DNA of 64,000 nt from Pandoraea norimbergensis (GTDB lineage Bacteria > Pseudomonadota > Gammaproteobacteria > Burkholderiales > Burkholderiaceae), in contig NZ_CP013480.3 of NCBI RefSeq assembly GCF_001465545.3, forward strand, positions 868,001-932,000, written 5' to 3'. Under the pieces are notes generated by a model. The model was not told the DNA's origin, did no database searches, and was given only the letters and a program-made list of their open reading frames with translations. A program made the position numbers and the translations under genes. Shown in pieces: positions 17,513 to 26,715 of this stretch (its first letter is position 1; each line of letters starts with the position of its first letter).

Positions 17513-19225
17513 ATGTTGAACAACCCCGCTACCAAATACCGCGCCTTCACTCCGGTCAACATTCCGGACCGACAGTGGCCGAGCCGCACCATCACGCGTG
17601 CGCCGATCTGGATGAGCACCGACCTGCGCGACGGCAATCAGGCCTTGTTCGAGCCGATGGACGCACAGCGCAAGATGCGCATGTTCAAGATGCTGGTCGC
17701 GATCGGTTTCAAGGAAATCGAAGTCGCGTTCCCGTCCGCCTCCGAAACCGATTTCAACTTCGTGCGTGAATTGATCGAAGGCGGTCACATCCCCGACGAC
17801 GTCACCATCGAAGTGCTCACGCAGGCACGTGACGATCTCATCGAGCGCACCTTCGCCGCCCTCAAGGGCGCACCGCGCGCCATCGTTCACCTGTACAACG
17901 CCACGGCCCCGGAATTCCGCCGCATCGTCTTCAACCTCGACCAGCCGGGCGTGAAAGCGCTGGCCGTCGCGGCCGCCAAGACCATCAAGCGTTGCGCCGA
18001 CGCTGCCCCCGATACCCGCTGGACCCTGCAATACAGCCCCGAAACGTTCACGGGCACCGAACTCGACTTCGCCAAAGAAGTCTGTGACGCGGTCTTCGAT
18101 GTATGGCAGCCGACGCCGGACCACAAGTGCATCGTCAACCTGCCCGCCACCGTTGAAATCGGTACGCCGAACTACTACGCCGACCAGATCGAGTGGATGC
18201 ACCGCAACCTCAAGCATCGCGATTCGCTGGTTCTCTCGGTGCACCCGCACAACGACCGTGGCACGGCAGTGGCCGCTGCCGAGCTGGCCGTGATGGCCGG
18301 TGCCGATCGCATCGAAGGGTGCTTGTTCGGTAATGGCGAGCGCACCGGTAACGTTGATCTCGTCACGCTCGCGTTGAATCTCTACACGCAAGGCGTGGAC
18401 CCGGGCCTCGACTTCTCGAACATCAATGAAGTCGCCCGCACGTCGGAAGAATGCACGCAATTGCCGGTGCATCCGCGCCACCCGTACGTGGGCGATCTCG
18501 TGTTCACCGCGTTCTCGGGCTCGCATCAGGACGCCATCAAGAAGGGCTTCGCCGCACAAAAGCCGGACACCTTCTGGGAAGTGCCGTACATGCCGATCGA
18601 TCCGAGCGATCTGGGCCGCACTTACGACTCGATCATTCGTGTGAACAGCCAGTCGGGCAAGGGCGGCATTGCCTTTCTGCTCGAACAGTCGTACGGGGTG
18701 CAAATGCCGCGCCGTCTGCAAGTCGACTTCAGCTCGGCTGTGCAGCGCTACACCGACGAGACCGGTGCCGAAGTTACGGCAGCACAGATCTGGCAATTGT
18801 TCCAGAAGGAATATGTGGAAGCGGCCGAACCGGTGGCTTATGTCGGCCACACGCTCTCGGAGCGCGACGGCCGTCAGCAGATTGCTGTGACCATCGACAT
18901 CCACGGGCAACGCACGACGGTGTCGGGTGCCGGTAACGGTCCGCTCGACGCGCTGATGAACGCCATGCGCACGCCGGTACGTGTGCAGCACTACGAAGAG
19001 CGCGCGTTGACGCAAGGTGCCGATGCCCGTGCTATCGCGATTGCTGAAATGGCGGGCGAAACGATTGTCGGCAGCGCGTTCGGCGTGGGTATCGATGCGA
19101 ATCTCACGACGGCCTCGATCCGTGCGGTCATCAGCGGTATCAACCGCGCTTACGACCGCAGCGAAGCCGATGCGAAGGCCACGTTCTTCGACGCCGTGAT
19201 GCGCGATGTCGCCAAGGCCGTCTGA
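17513..19225 (+). CDS. leuA: 2-isopropylmalate synthase, long form
   Basis: A 570-residue enzyme making 2-isopropylmalate from 2-oxoisovalerate and acetyl-CoA, the first step of leucine synthesis. The HMGL-like TIM barrel has [16 protein letters not shown] (about 31-46) and the metal motif [17 protein letters not shown], with [13 protein letters not shown] after it. The C-terminal regulatory domain (about 440-570, [22 protein letters not shown]) binds leucine for feedback inhibition. The long form matches Burkholderia and Corynebacterium enzymes. It stands alone with its own leader and is not linked to leuBCD here. Confidence 0.96.
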   Translation: MLNNPATKYRAFTPVNIPDRQWPSRTITRAPIWMSTDLRDGNQALFEPMDAQRKMRMFKMLVAIGFKEIEVAFPSASETDFNFVRELIEGGHIPDDVTIEVLTQARDDLIERTFAALKGAPRAIVHLYNATAPEFRRIVFNLDQPGVKALAVAAAKTIKRCADAAPDTRWTLQYSPETFTGTELDFAKEVCDAVFDVWQPTPDHKCIVNLPATVEIGTPNYYADQIEWMHRNLKHRDSLVLSVHPHNDRGTAVAAAELAVMAGADRIEGCLFGNGERTGNVDLVTLALNLYTQGVDPGLDFSNINEVARTSEECTQLPVHPRHPYVGDLVFTAFSGSHQDAIKKGFAAQKPDTFWEVPYMPIDPSDLGRTYDSIIRVNSQSGKGGIAFLLEQSYGVQMPRRLQVDFSSAVQRYTDETGAEVTAAQIWQLFQKEYVEAAEPVAYVGHTLSERDGRQQIAVTIDIHGQRTTVSGAGNGPLDALMNAMRTPVRVQHYEERALTQGADARAIAIAEMAGETIVGSAFGVGIDANLTTASIRAVISGINRAYDRSEADAKATFFDAVMRDVAKAV

Positions 19226-19428
19226 GGCTTTTGCAAACAGAAAACTCAGGCAGGAACTGAGGAGACACGTAGTCCAGCAGGGAATTTGAGGCAGACGTGT
19301 ACCGCTGAGCGCTGATCGTGCGAGCGGGACACCGGTGCGGCGCGACGACACTTACCCAGTGTCGTGCGACCGCCCCGGCCACAGAAATCAAGCGGTGTGA
19401 CAGGGTAGGGGGAACAAGCCCTACCCGG

Positions 19429-20631
19429 TCAGATCGCTTCGATGGCGATAGCGATGCCTTGGCCGACCCCAATGCACATCGTACACAGCGCGAAGCGGCC
19501 ACCTGAACGCTTTAGCTGGTACATCGCCGTCGTCACCAGACGTGCGCCGCTCATACCGAGCGGATGGCCTAGCGCGATGGCGCCGCCGTTCGGATTGACG
19601 CGCAGGTCGTCGTCAGCGACACCCAGCTGACGCAGCACGGCCAGGCCTTGGCTCGCAAACGCTTCGTTGAGTTCGATCACATCGAACTGATCGAGCGACA
19701 TCCCGAGCCGTGCCAACAGTTTGATCGTTGCGGGCGCCGGACCGATGCCCATGATGCGCGGTGCTACCCCTGCCGTCGCCATGCCCAGAATCCTGGCGCG
19801 CGGCGTCAGGCCAAAACGCGCCGCGCTCGCCTCGTCTGCTAACAGCAGCGCACAGGCGCCGTCGTTGACGCCAGAAGCGTTACCGGCGGTCACGGTCCCA
19901 TCAGGGCGTACCACGCCCTTCAGTCTGGCAAGCGCTTCCATGCTGGTGGCACGCGGATGTTCGTCGCGGTCCACCACAATGGCTTCCCCCTTCTTCTGAG
20001 CAATCGACACCGGCGTAATTTCTTCCGCCAGCGTGCCGTTAGCCTGTGCACGCGCCGCTTTTTCTTGCGAGCGCACCGCGAAGCGATCCTGATCTTCGCG
20101 GCTGATGCCGAATTCCGTCGCCACGTTCTCGCCCGTCTCGGGCATCGAATCCACGCCGTATTGCGCCTTCATCAGCGGATTGACGAAACGCCAGCCGATG
20201 GTCGTGTCGTAAATCTCTGCCTGACGTGAAAACGCACTGGCGGCCTTGCCCATCACGAACGGCGCACGGCTCATGCTTTCCACGCCACCGGCGATCATCA
20301 GACCGGCTTCGCCTGCCTTGATCGCGCGCGCAGCGGTGCCGATGGCATCCATGCCCGAACCGCACAGACGGTTGACGGTGCCACCTGGCACGTCTTGCGG
20401 CAGTCCGGCGAGCAGCGCCGACATGCGGGCCACGTTGCGGTTGTCTTCGCCGGCCTGATTCGCGCAGCCGTAGATCACATCGTCAACCAGCGTCCAGTCG
20501 ACGTTGCCGTTGCGCGCCATCAGCGCCTTGATCGGAATTGCGCCCAGATCGTCGGCACGTACCGACGACAGTGCGCCGCCGTAGCGGCCGATAGGGGTGC
20601 GGATCGCGTCGCAGATAAAGACTTCACTCAT
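19429..20631 (-). CDS. pcaF: 3-oxoadipyl-CoA thiolase
   Basis: A 400-residue thiolase that splits 3-oxoadipyl-CoA into succinyl-CoA and acetyl-CoA, the last step of the beta-ketoadipate pathway. The catalytic residues are Cys90 (NRLCGSGMDA), His356 (GHPLGMSG) and Cys386 (CTMCIGVGQG). The opening EVFICDAIRTPIGRYGGALSSVRADDLGAIP is that of PcaF/PaaJ and not of acetyl-CoA acetyltransferase. GAGG precedes the ATG. It is third in the operon after pcaI and pcaJ. A GGGTAGGG/CCCTACCC hairpin lies just past its stop (19403-19426) without a T run. Confidence 0.94.
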   Translation of the reverse strand: MSEVFICDAIRTPIGRYGGALSSVRADDLGAIPIKALMARNGNVDWTLVDDVIYGCANQAGEDNRNVARMSALLAGLPQDVPGGTVNRLCGSGMDAIGTAARAIKAGEAGLMIAGGVESMSRAPFVMGKAASAFSRQAEIYDTTIGWRFVNPLMKAQYGVDSMPETGENVATEFGISREDQDRFAVRSQEKAARAQANGTLAEEITPVSIAQKKGEAIVVDRDEHPRATSMEALARLKGVVRPDGTVTAGNASGVNDGACALLLADEASAARFGLTPRARILGMATAGVAPRIMGIGPAPATIKLLARLGMSLDQFDVIELNEAFASQGLAVLRQLGVADDDLRVNPNGGAIALGHPLGMSGARLVTTAMYQLKRSGGRFALCTMCIGVGQGIAIAIEAI

Positions 20632-20730
20632 TTGTCTACCTCACCGAATGGGGGATTTCGAATTCACTCAATGCATGCCGGACAATGCAAATCGCCGGGA
20701 ATCTCCCGGCGATGGTGTGCAATGCAGATA

Positions 20731-21381
20731 TCAGGCGACGGCCGGCGAGGGCAGTAGCGTCACGCCGCTCAGACGTTGCAATTCGTCGAACGTCAGCCCT
20801 TCGACCATATCGCGCACGCGCAGGCCTTCGGGCGTCACGTCGATGACCGCGAGGTCCGTGTAGATGCGCGTCACGCAGCCCACGCCCGTCAGCGGATACG
20901 TGCACGCGTCGACGATCTTGCTTTCGCCCTGCTTGGTCTGATGTTCCATCATCACGAACACTTGCTTGGCGCCGGTCGCGAGATCCATCGCGCCACCCAC
21001 CGCAGGGATGGCGTCGGGCGCGCCCGTGTGCCAGTTGGCGAGATCGCCGGTCTTCGAGACTTGGAACGCACCCAGCACGCAGAAGTCGAGGTGGCCGCCG
21101 CGCATCATCGCGAACGAGTCGGCGTGATGGAAATACGCGCCGCCCGGTTTGAGCGTGACAGGCTGCTTGCCAGCGTTGATGAGGTCTTCATCTTCTTCGC
21201 CCTTGGCGGGGGCCGGGCCCATCCCGATCACGCCGTTCTCGCTTTGCAGAATGATTTCTTTCTCGGCCGGCAGGTGATTGGCCACTGCCGTGGGCAGGCC
21301 GATACCGAGGTTCACATAGGCGCCGTCGGGAATATCCTGGGCGACGCGGGCGGCCATCTGGTCGCGGGTCAGTCGGTTCAT
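20731..21381 (-). CDS. pcaJ: 3-oxoadipate CoA-transferase subunit B
   Basis: The 216-residue beta subunit of the transferase that moves CoA from succinyl-CoA to 3-oxoadipate. The catalytic Glu48 is in LQSENGVIGMGP, and the family motifs YVNLGIGLPTAVANHLP and GAMDLATGAKQVFVMMEHQTK are clear. GGAG lies 8 bases before the ATG. It follows pcaI after 24 bases and is followed by pcaF after 99 bases. The same fold also serves SCOT and acetoacetate transferases; the gene order fixes the assignment. Confidence 0.93.
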   Translation of the reverse strand: MNRLTRDQMAARVAQDIPDGAYVNLGIGLPTAVANHLPAEKEIILQSENGVIGMGPAPAKGEEDEDLINAGKQPVTLKPGGAYFHHADSFAMMRGGHLDFCVLGAFQVSKTGDLANWHTGAPDAIPAVGGAMDLATGAKQVFVMMEHQTKQGESKIVDACTYPLTGVGCVTRIYTDLAVIDVTPEGLRVRDMVEGLTFDELQRLSGVTLLPSPAVA

Positions 21382-21405
21382 GTCGTAGCTCCGGAATAGG
21401 GGACG

Positions 21406-22083
21406 TCAGGCGCTCGCGGTGCCGGGCACCGCGACGATACGTTGTACGAAGATGCCGGGGGTGACCACGGCTTCCGGATCGAGCTCGCCCAGTTCCACGA
21501 CTTCGCTGACCTGAACGATGGCGCACTTCGCAGCGGTCGCCATGATGGGGCCGAAGTTGCGGGCAGTTTTGCGATACACCAGATTGCCCCAGCGGTCGCC
21601 CTTGAGTGCCTTGATCAGTGCGAAATCGGCGTGGATCGGCGATTCGAGCACGTACGGCTTGCCGTCGATCACGCGGGTTTCCTTGCCTTCGGCGAGCAGC
21701 GTGCCGTAGCCGGTCGGCGTGAAGAAACCGCCGATGCCCGCACCGGCCGCGCGAATGCGTTCGGCCAGATTGCCTTGCGGCACCAGTTCCAGCTCGATTT
21801 TGCCGGCGCGATAGAGCGCGTCGAACACCTGCGAATCGGTCTGACGCGGGAACGAGCAAATGATCTTGCGCACGCGCCCGGCCTTGAGCAGCGCCGCGAG
21901 ACCGGTCTCGCCGTTACCGGCATTGTTGTTGACGATGGTCAGATCGCGCGCGCCTTGTTCGATCAGGGCGTCGATGAGCGCAGAGGGCATACCGGCGTTG
22001 CCAAAGCCGCCAATCATGATCGTGGCGCCGTCATGGACGTCGGCGACCGCGCTGGCGAGCGATTCGTAAATCTTGTTGATCAC
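21406..22083 (-). CDS. pcaI: 3-oxoadipate CoA-transferase subunit A
   Basis: The 225-residue alpha subunit of the 3-oxoadipate:succinyl-CoA transferase. The CoA loop GGFGNAGMPSALIDALIEQGARDLTIVNNNAG (about 25-56) and FFTPTGYGTLLAEGKE are diagnostic. Translation starts at GTG 22083, supported by AGGAGG six bases upstream. It is the first gene of pcaIJF, facing the IclR regulator across 390 bases. The operator palindrome lies about 130 bases upstream of this start. Confidence 0.93.
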   Translation of the reverse strand: MINKIYESLASAVADVHDGATIMIGGFGNAGMPSALIDALIEQGARDLTIVNNNAGNGETGLAALLKAGRVRKIICSFPRQTDSQVFDALYRAGKIELELVPQGNLAERIRAAGAGIGGFFTPTGYGTLLAEGKETRVIDGKPYVLESPIHADFALIKALKGDRWGNLVYRKTARNFGPIMATAAKCAIVQVSEVVELGELDPEAVVTPGIFVQRIVAVPGTASA

Positions 22084-22212
22084 ACGTGCCTCCTGGGCAG
22101 TTCCGTCGAACGAGCCTGCGGTCTCCGGCTGACTAGCCAGAGCCTGCGCGCCGTCCGGTGCGGTTGTCTCGCGGCGATGACGTCTTGTCCGGCGGCATCG
22201 TCTGGTTCACAA

Positions 22213-22248
22213 TGTTCTTATAACGAACAAATATTCGCTATAAGAACA
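22213..22248. promoter_or_regulatory. 36-bp palindromic operator of the pca genes
   Basis: TGTTCTTATAACGAA and TTCGCTATAAGAACA form an inverted repeat with one mismatch around a six-base centre. The left half is itself a GTTC-N7-GAAC dyad. It sits in the AT-rich part of the 390-base region between pcaI and the IclR gene, as expected for a PcaR/PcaU-type site. Nothing else is seen in this region. Confidence 0.72.
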
Positions 22249-22473
22249 GCGTAAGCTTTCCGATGTCGGGCGTCAAGACAGGGGGTGCGTCAGACGCATT
22301 CGGTGAGACTGTGTGTCCCGCACGGTGGAACCGCTGGCGCAAATCCATTACGCTTGCCGTCTGCGCGATCGTGGTGCACCGCCGGAATGTCCGGTGGTCC
22401 GTTCACTCGTGCTTGAGAAGAAGTCACCCAACAAAGCGCCCTGCAACCCGCCAGACCTGCCGATACCGACCCA

Positions 22474-23274
22474 ATGACACCTGTGCCGAACGACTCCCGC
22501 GATCCGACCGAGAAGAAGCCGGGCGACTCTTATGTGCAGTCGTTTGCGCGCGGGCTTGCGGTGGTCAAGGCGTTCAATGCGGCGCGACCGGCCCAGACGC
22601 TGTCTGAAGTGGCGCAGGCGTCCGGCCTGACCCGCGCAGGCGCCCGGCGCATTCTGCTGACGCTAGAGGCGCTCGGTTACGTGCGCAGCGAGGGACGGTT
22701 GTTCCGCCTGACGCCGCGTATTCTCGATCTGGGCTTTTCGTATCTGACGTCGATGCCGCTGTGGAATCTGGCCGAGCCGTTCATGGAGGCGCTAGTCCAG
22801 CAGGTGCAGGAGAGCAGTTCGGCATCCGTGCTCGACGGCGACGACATCGTCTATGTGCTGCGCGTGCCCGTGCGCAAGGTGATGTCGATCAACCTGTCGA
22901 TCGGCAGCCGCCTCCCGGCGTGGTGTACGTCGATGGGGCGTGTGATGTTGTCCGCACTTCCCGACGACGAGCTCGACGCCGCATTGCGCCGCGCCGACAT
23001 TCGTCAACACACACGCCGCACGCTCACGGATGTGGACGCGCTGCGCGAACGTATCCTGCAAGTGCGGGCGCAAGGCTGGGCCGTCGTCGATCAGGAACTG
23101 GAAGAGGGCTTGATCTCGATTGCTGCGCCGATTCGCAACCGGGCCGGGCAGGTCATCGCCGCGATGAACGTGAGCGGTCAGGCGAACCGGACGTCGGCGG
23201 CAGAGATGGAGTCGAAGTTTCTGGCGCCGCTGCAACAAGCGGCGCAGAAGATCTCACAGATGGTGGTCGTGTAA
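22474..23274 (+). CDS. pcaR: IclR family regulator of the beta-ketoadipate genes
   Basis: A 266-residue IclR-type regulator with a winged helix (SFARGLAVVKAFNAARPAQTLSEVAQASGLTRAGARR, about 25-60, shown in part) and a C-terminal effector domain (SASVLDGDDIVYVLRVPV, LPAWCTSMGRVMLS, QELEEGLISIAAPIRNRAGQVIAAMNVS). These are the features of PcaR, PcaU and PobR, which respond to beta-ketoadipate, protocatechuate or 4-hydroxybenzoate. Divergence from pcaIJF and the palindrome between them support PcaR. It ends at an intrinsic terminator. Confidence 0.88.
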   Translation: MTPVPNDSRDPTEKKPGDSYVQSFARGLAVVKAFNAARPAQTLSEVAQASGLTRAGARRILLTLEALGYVRSEGRLFRLTPRILDLGFSYLTSMPLWNLAEPFMEALVQQVQESSSASVLDGDDIVYVLRVPVRKVMSINLSIGSRLPAWCTSMGRVMLSALPDDELDAALRRADIRQHTRRTLTDVDALRERILQVRAQGWAVVDQELEEGLISIAAPIRNRAGQVIAAMNVSGQANRTSAAEMESKFLAPLQQAAQKISQMVVV

Positions 23275-23294
23275 GCCAATCACCGCTGAAAAAC

Positions 23295-23327
23295 AAACGG
23301 GGCGTCGCTATGCGAACGCCCCGTTTT
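23295..23327 (+). terminator. Bidirectional intrinsic terminator after pcaR
   Basis: AAACGGGGCGT (23295-23305) pairs perfectly with ACGCCCCGTTT (23316-23326). T and A runs flank the stem so it can also serve the convergent DUF2783 gene. Confidence 0.85.
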
Positions 23328-23346
23328 CATTGGTCCCGCGTATCGA

Positions 23347-23559
23347 TCAGGCGCGGGCGGCCCCGCCTAATGCCCCGGCGCGCGCCAACTGCATGGCCGA
23401 GAGCAGCGTCTCGTGATCGCCAATCTGATTGGCGAGCAGCAGAATCAATTGCGCATTGGCGGCCTGACTCTGCGCGTCGTCGAGATCGCGGTGCATGTCG
23501 ATGAGTGCTTCGTAGAAATCGTCGGGGCGCGTCAGGCGCGGTTGTGTATCGAGTGCCAT
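23347..23559 (-). CDS. DUF2783 family small protein
   Basis: A 70-residue protein, mostly helical (PDDFYEALIDMHRDLDDAQSQ, then ANAQLILLLANQIGD). DUF2783 proteins are small and typically found beside FAD aromatic monooxygenases of the MhpA kind, as here. Function unknown; a helper or stabiliser of the monooxygenase is plausible. The gene is 57 bases downstream of the monooxygenase gene on the same strand. Confidence 0.78.
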   Translation of the reverse strand: MALDTQPRLTRPDDFYEALIDMHRDLDDAQSQAANAQLILLLANQIGDHETLLSAMQLARAGALGGAARA

Positions 23560-23616
23560 GGGTGTCTCCTCCCGGCTGAATTCGTGTGTGTTGTTGAGAA
23601 CAGTGTCAGCGATGGC

Positions 23617-25365
23617 TCACGCCGCGCACGGCATCGACGCCTGCGCTGACGATACGCGTCCGAGTGCTCGGTCTCGCGCTTGCGCAATCGCAGCGGTATC
23701 GAGGGTGCGCCAGCGTGCACAGACATGCTGATCCGGGCGAACGAGATAGACCGTGCCGGGCGTGGCGTCGTAACGCTGCGCGGCGAGCCCTTGCGCGTCG
23801 TGCCAAACGTTCTCTTCACCTTGCGCTTGCGAGGCATCGCTCGTGACGAACACCGGCATGACGGGCACACGGTCATTCGCCATCGCCTGCAACGCAGCCA
23901 GTGCCGCAGCATCCAGCGAGGCGGGCGAGCCGAACACCAGCGCGACAAAACGCCCGCCCAGACGCGGCAACAGCCAGCCGCCCTGTGCGTTGCGCGAGAG
24001 CGGCGCATCGAGGCAAGTCGCCCCCGGCACCATGCGTCCCACGAACGCGTCGCGATCGGCGGTATTCAGCGTAGAGTCGTGCAACACCGCAGGCACCGAC
24101 AGGCGGCCGCTGTTCACCAACTGACGGGCGAACGCATGATCGCGTGCCAGCGTCAGCACAGCGTCGCGAAACACGCGCGACACCGGGCTCTTGGGCGTGA
24201 TGAAGTCCGTCGCGCGCGTCGAGTTGAGAATGTTTTCGTCCGCCGCGAATTCGCGCTCGCGGGCATAGGTATCGAGCAACGTATCGGGCGCACGATCATC
24301 CAGCACCATGGCCAGTTTCCACGCGAGATTCTCGGCGTCCTGCACGCCGCTGTTCGCGCCGCGTGCACCGAACGGCGACACGCCGTGCGCCGAGTCACCC
24401 GCGAAGAGCACATTGCCGTGGCGGAAGCTGTCCATGCGCAGGCACGAGAACGTGTAGACGCTCACCCATTCCAGCGTGAATTTGGCATCGGGGCCAAGCA
24501 GCGCCTGCACGCGCGGAATCACGCGCTCGGGTGTCTTCTCCGTTTCGGGATCGGCGTCCCAGCCCAATTGGAAATCGATGCGCCAGACGTCGTCCGGCTG
24601 ACGGTGCAGCAACACCGACTGATTCGGATGGAACGGCGGATCGAACCAGAACCAGCGCTCCGCGGGGAAGTTCGCCGTCATCTTCACGTCGGCGATCAGA
24701 AAACGATCTTTGAACGTGCGGCCATGGCTGTCCACACCGATCAGCTTGCGCACCGGGCTGCGCGAACCGTCGGCCGCAACAACGTAGCGCGCCGTCGTTT
24801 GATACGCGCCATCGGGCGTGTCGACCGTGAGTGTCACGCACGCATCGGCGGCGCCGGGCGTGCCGTGCTGCACGAGCCCCGAGACCTTGTTCTTCCAGCG
24901 GATTTCGATGTTCGGCAGCTCGCTGGCGCGCTCGAACAGATAGCCTTCGACGTAGTACTGCTGCAAGTTGATGAACGCGGGACGATGGTGTCCGGCGTCC
25001 GGCAGCAGATCGAAGTTGTAGACCTCCTGATCGCGCAGGAACACACGGCCGACATTCCAGCAAACGCCTTTTTGCACCATACGATCGCCGCAGCCCAGCC
25101 GGTCGAAGATGTCGAGCGTGCGCTTGGCGAAGCAGATGGCACGCGAGCCGGTGGAAAGCGTGCAGTCGTCGTCGAGCACGATCACGTGCACGCCCTGATG
25201 GGCGAGATCGATGGCGGTCGCGAGCCCAACCGGGCCTGCGCCAACGACGATGACCGGGTGCGGTGCGGCGGTTCGGCCGCTGCCACTCGTGCCATTCGTA
25301 GGCGCCGACTGTTCGGCACAAGGCTGGTACGTGAACGTGAGGCGCTGGTAATCGATGCTGCTCAT
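23617..25365 (-). CDS. FAD-dependent aromatic monooxygenase (MhpA/PheA type)
   Basis: A 582-residue flavoprotein hydroxylase acting on a phenolic or aryl-acid substrate with NAD(P)H and O2. VIVVGAGPVGLATAIDLAHQGVHV (about 39-60) is the FAD GxGxxG fold. The DG motif is in YVVAADGSRSPVRKLIGV, and the GD motif in NVLFAGDSAHGVSPFGARGANSGVQDAENLAWKL, shown in part by its key GDSAH. A thioredoxin-like C-terminal domain follows from about 400. Start at 25365 (MSSIDYQRLTF). The operon order is MBL-fold protein, monooxygenase, DUF2783, opposite two IclR regulators. The substrate is not evident. Confidence 0.9.
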   Translation of the reverse strand: MSSIDYQRLTFTYQPCAEQSAPTNGTSGSGRTAAPHPVIVVGAGPVGLATAIDLAHQGVHVIVLDDDCTLSTGSRAICFAKRTLDIFDRLGCGDRMVQKGVCWNVGRVFLRDQEVYNFDLLPDAGHHRPAFINLQQYYVEGYLFERASELPNIEIRWKNKVSGLVQHGTPGAADACVTLTVDTPDGAYQTTARYVVAADGSRSPVRKLIGVDSHGRTFKDRFLIADVKMTANFPAERWFWFDPPFHPNQSVLLHRQPDDVWRIDFQLGWDADPETEKTPERVIPRVQALLGPDAKFTLEWVSVYTFSCLRMDSFRHGNVLFAGDSAHGVSPFGARGANSGVQDAENLAWKLAMVLDDRAPDTLLDTYAREREFAADENILNSTRATDFITPKSPVSRVFRDAVLTLARDHAFARQLVNSGRLSVPAVLHDSTLNTADRDAFVGRMVPGATCLDAPLSRNAQGGWLLPRLGGRFVALVFGSPASLDAAALAALQAMANDRVPVMPVFVTSDASQAQGEENVWHDAQGLAAQRYDATPGTVYLVRPDQHVCARWRTLDTAAIAQARDRALGRVSSAQASMPCAA

Positions 25366-25462
25366 GCAATGTCTCCGTCGCCGGTGCCTCACCCGCGCGC
25401 CATGTCAGCGTCGCGCGGGCGGGCACCGTTTCTACTTTTGATTTGCTACCGGGTCAGTGGGC

Positions 25463-26422
25463 TCAGTCTTGCAGTGCGGCCCACATTTCCTTGTCGCGCT
25501 GCGCCGTCCAGATGCGCGGGTGCGTGATGCCGCTGGCCTCGTCGAAGGCGCGCGTCACATCGAACGGCAGGCAGTGTTCGTAGATGAAAACGTGACCGAA
25601 CTTCGGATCCATCTGGCTGCGCGTGAGTGCCATCGCGCCCTTCAGATCGAGCTTCTGTTCGACGGCTTGCTTGCCCGCTTCGAACAGCGTCGTCACGAAA
25701 TCCTTCGTATAGGCGAGGCCCTTCGCGACTTCAGCGGGCGTCGTGAGCGCCGGACCACGGCCCGGGACGAGCTTCTCGGCGCCGAGTGCTGCCAGCGCGT
25801 CGAGCGTGGCGGGCCATTCGGCGAGTTGCGCGTCGCCGGTGTAGCAGGCAGCGTCGTACTCCACCAGATCGCCCGAGAACAGCACCTTATCCGACGGCAG
25901 CCACACGACCGTGTCGCCCTTCGTATGGCCCGAGCCCAGATGCGCAATCTTCACTTCGAGCTTGCCGAGGAACAGCGTCATTTCCTTCTCGAACACCAGC
26001 GTCGGCCACGTCAGGCCGGGCACGGTCTCGACACCGGCGAACAGACGCGGGAAGCGTTCGATCTCCGACTTCATGTCGGCTTCGCCGCGCTCCTGAATCA
26101 TCTCAAAAGTGCCGCGGCTCGCGATGATCTGCTGCGCGCCTTCTTCGAAGTAAGCCGACGCGCCCAGCACGCGCACGGCGTGATAGTGCGAGAGCACCAC
26201 GTACTTGATCGGCTTGTCGGTGACCGTGCGGATCTTGGCGATCAGGTCTTGCGCCATGGCGGGCGTAGCCGTCGTGTCGACGATCATCACGCCGTCGTCG
26301 CCGATGATGACGCCCGAGTTCGGGTCGCCTTCGGCCGTGTAGGCCCAGGCGTGTTCCGACAGTTGGGTGAAGGTGACCTTTTTCGCTTCCAGGTCGGCTT
26401 GCGAGGCAAATGCTTTAGCCAT
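25463..26422 (-). CDS. Metallo-beta-lactamase-fold protein with altered metal motif
   Basis: A 319-residue MBL-fold protein, first gene of the monooxygenase operon. The usual HxHxDH metal motif reads His79-Tyr-His81-Ala-Val-Arg84, so the Asp and third His are replaced by Val and Arg. His166 (GSGHTKGD) and Asp185 (FSGDL) are kept. It could therefore bind one metal only. The protein has no signal peptide. MBL-fold hydrolases of this kind near ring hydroxylases may cleave thioesters, lactones or ring-cleavage products; no reaction is assigned. Start at 26422 (MAKAFASQADLEAKKVTF). Confidence 0.82.
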   Translation of the reverse strand: MAKAFASQADLEAKKVTFTQLSEHAWAYTAEGDPNSGVIIGDDGVMIVDTTATPAMAQDLIAKIRTVTDKPIKYVVLSHYHAVRVLGASAYFEEGAQQIIASRGTFEMIQERGEADMKSEIERFPRLFAGVETVPGLTWPTLVFEKEMTLFLGKLEVKIAHLGSGHTKGDTVVWLPSDKVLFSGDLVEYDAACYTGDAQLAEWPATLDALAALGAEKLVPGRGPALTTPAEVAKGLAYTKDFVTTLFEAGKQAVEQKLDLKGAMALTRSQMDPKFGHVFIYEHCLPFDVTRAFDEASGITHPRIWTAQRDKEMWAALQD

Positions 26423-26550
26423 GCTGTCTCTCTCTCGTGTCTTGTCTGTGGGGATGAACCGACGACGGGTGGCAGCTCGCACGTCATGAAAGCATGCTCT
26501 GTCGGCCGATCGGCGTCAGGGTGCAGCCATCTTACGAAATGGGCTGAATT

Positions 26551-26565
26551 TTTGTCAATGACAAA
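26551..26565. promoter_or_regulatory. Palindrome between the MBL gene and the IclR pair
   Basis: TTTGTCAATGACAAA is a perfect 15-bp palindrome in the AT-rich middle of the 293-base divergent region, 130 bases before the MBL gene and 150 before the IclR start. It is a likely operator for one of the two IclR proteins. Confidence 0.55.
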
Positions 26566-26715
26566 TATAGTTGTTATTTGCTAATGTTGCGGCAAGCTCA
26601 TCGCAGACAGTAAAAAGATCCGGGAGAACCCTGAGACGCCCGTTTCCGGGCATGCTGCGGCGACTTGTTTAGAATCTAGGCCACTTTTTCTCCGGGAGTC
26701 CGCTCCCGCTTCTGC

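Noticed and set aside
17435..19351. A 638-codon open frame antisense to leuA
   Set aside because: It is the mirror of a high-GC gene with clear motifs; the translation is Arg/His/Val-rich without domains.
19403..19426. GGGTAGGG/CCCTACCC hairpin after pcaF
   Set aside because: Good stem but no T run on either strand, so not listed as a terminator.
23680..25527. A 615-codon open frame antisense to the FAD monooxygenase
   Set aside because: Composition and lack of motifs mark it as a shadow of the monooxygenase gene.
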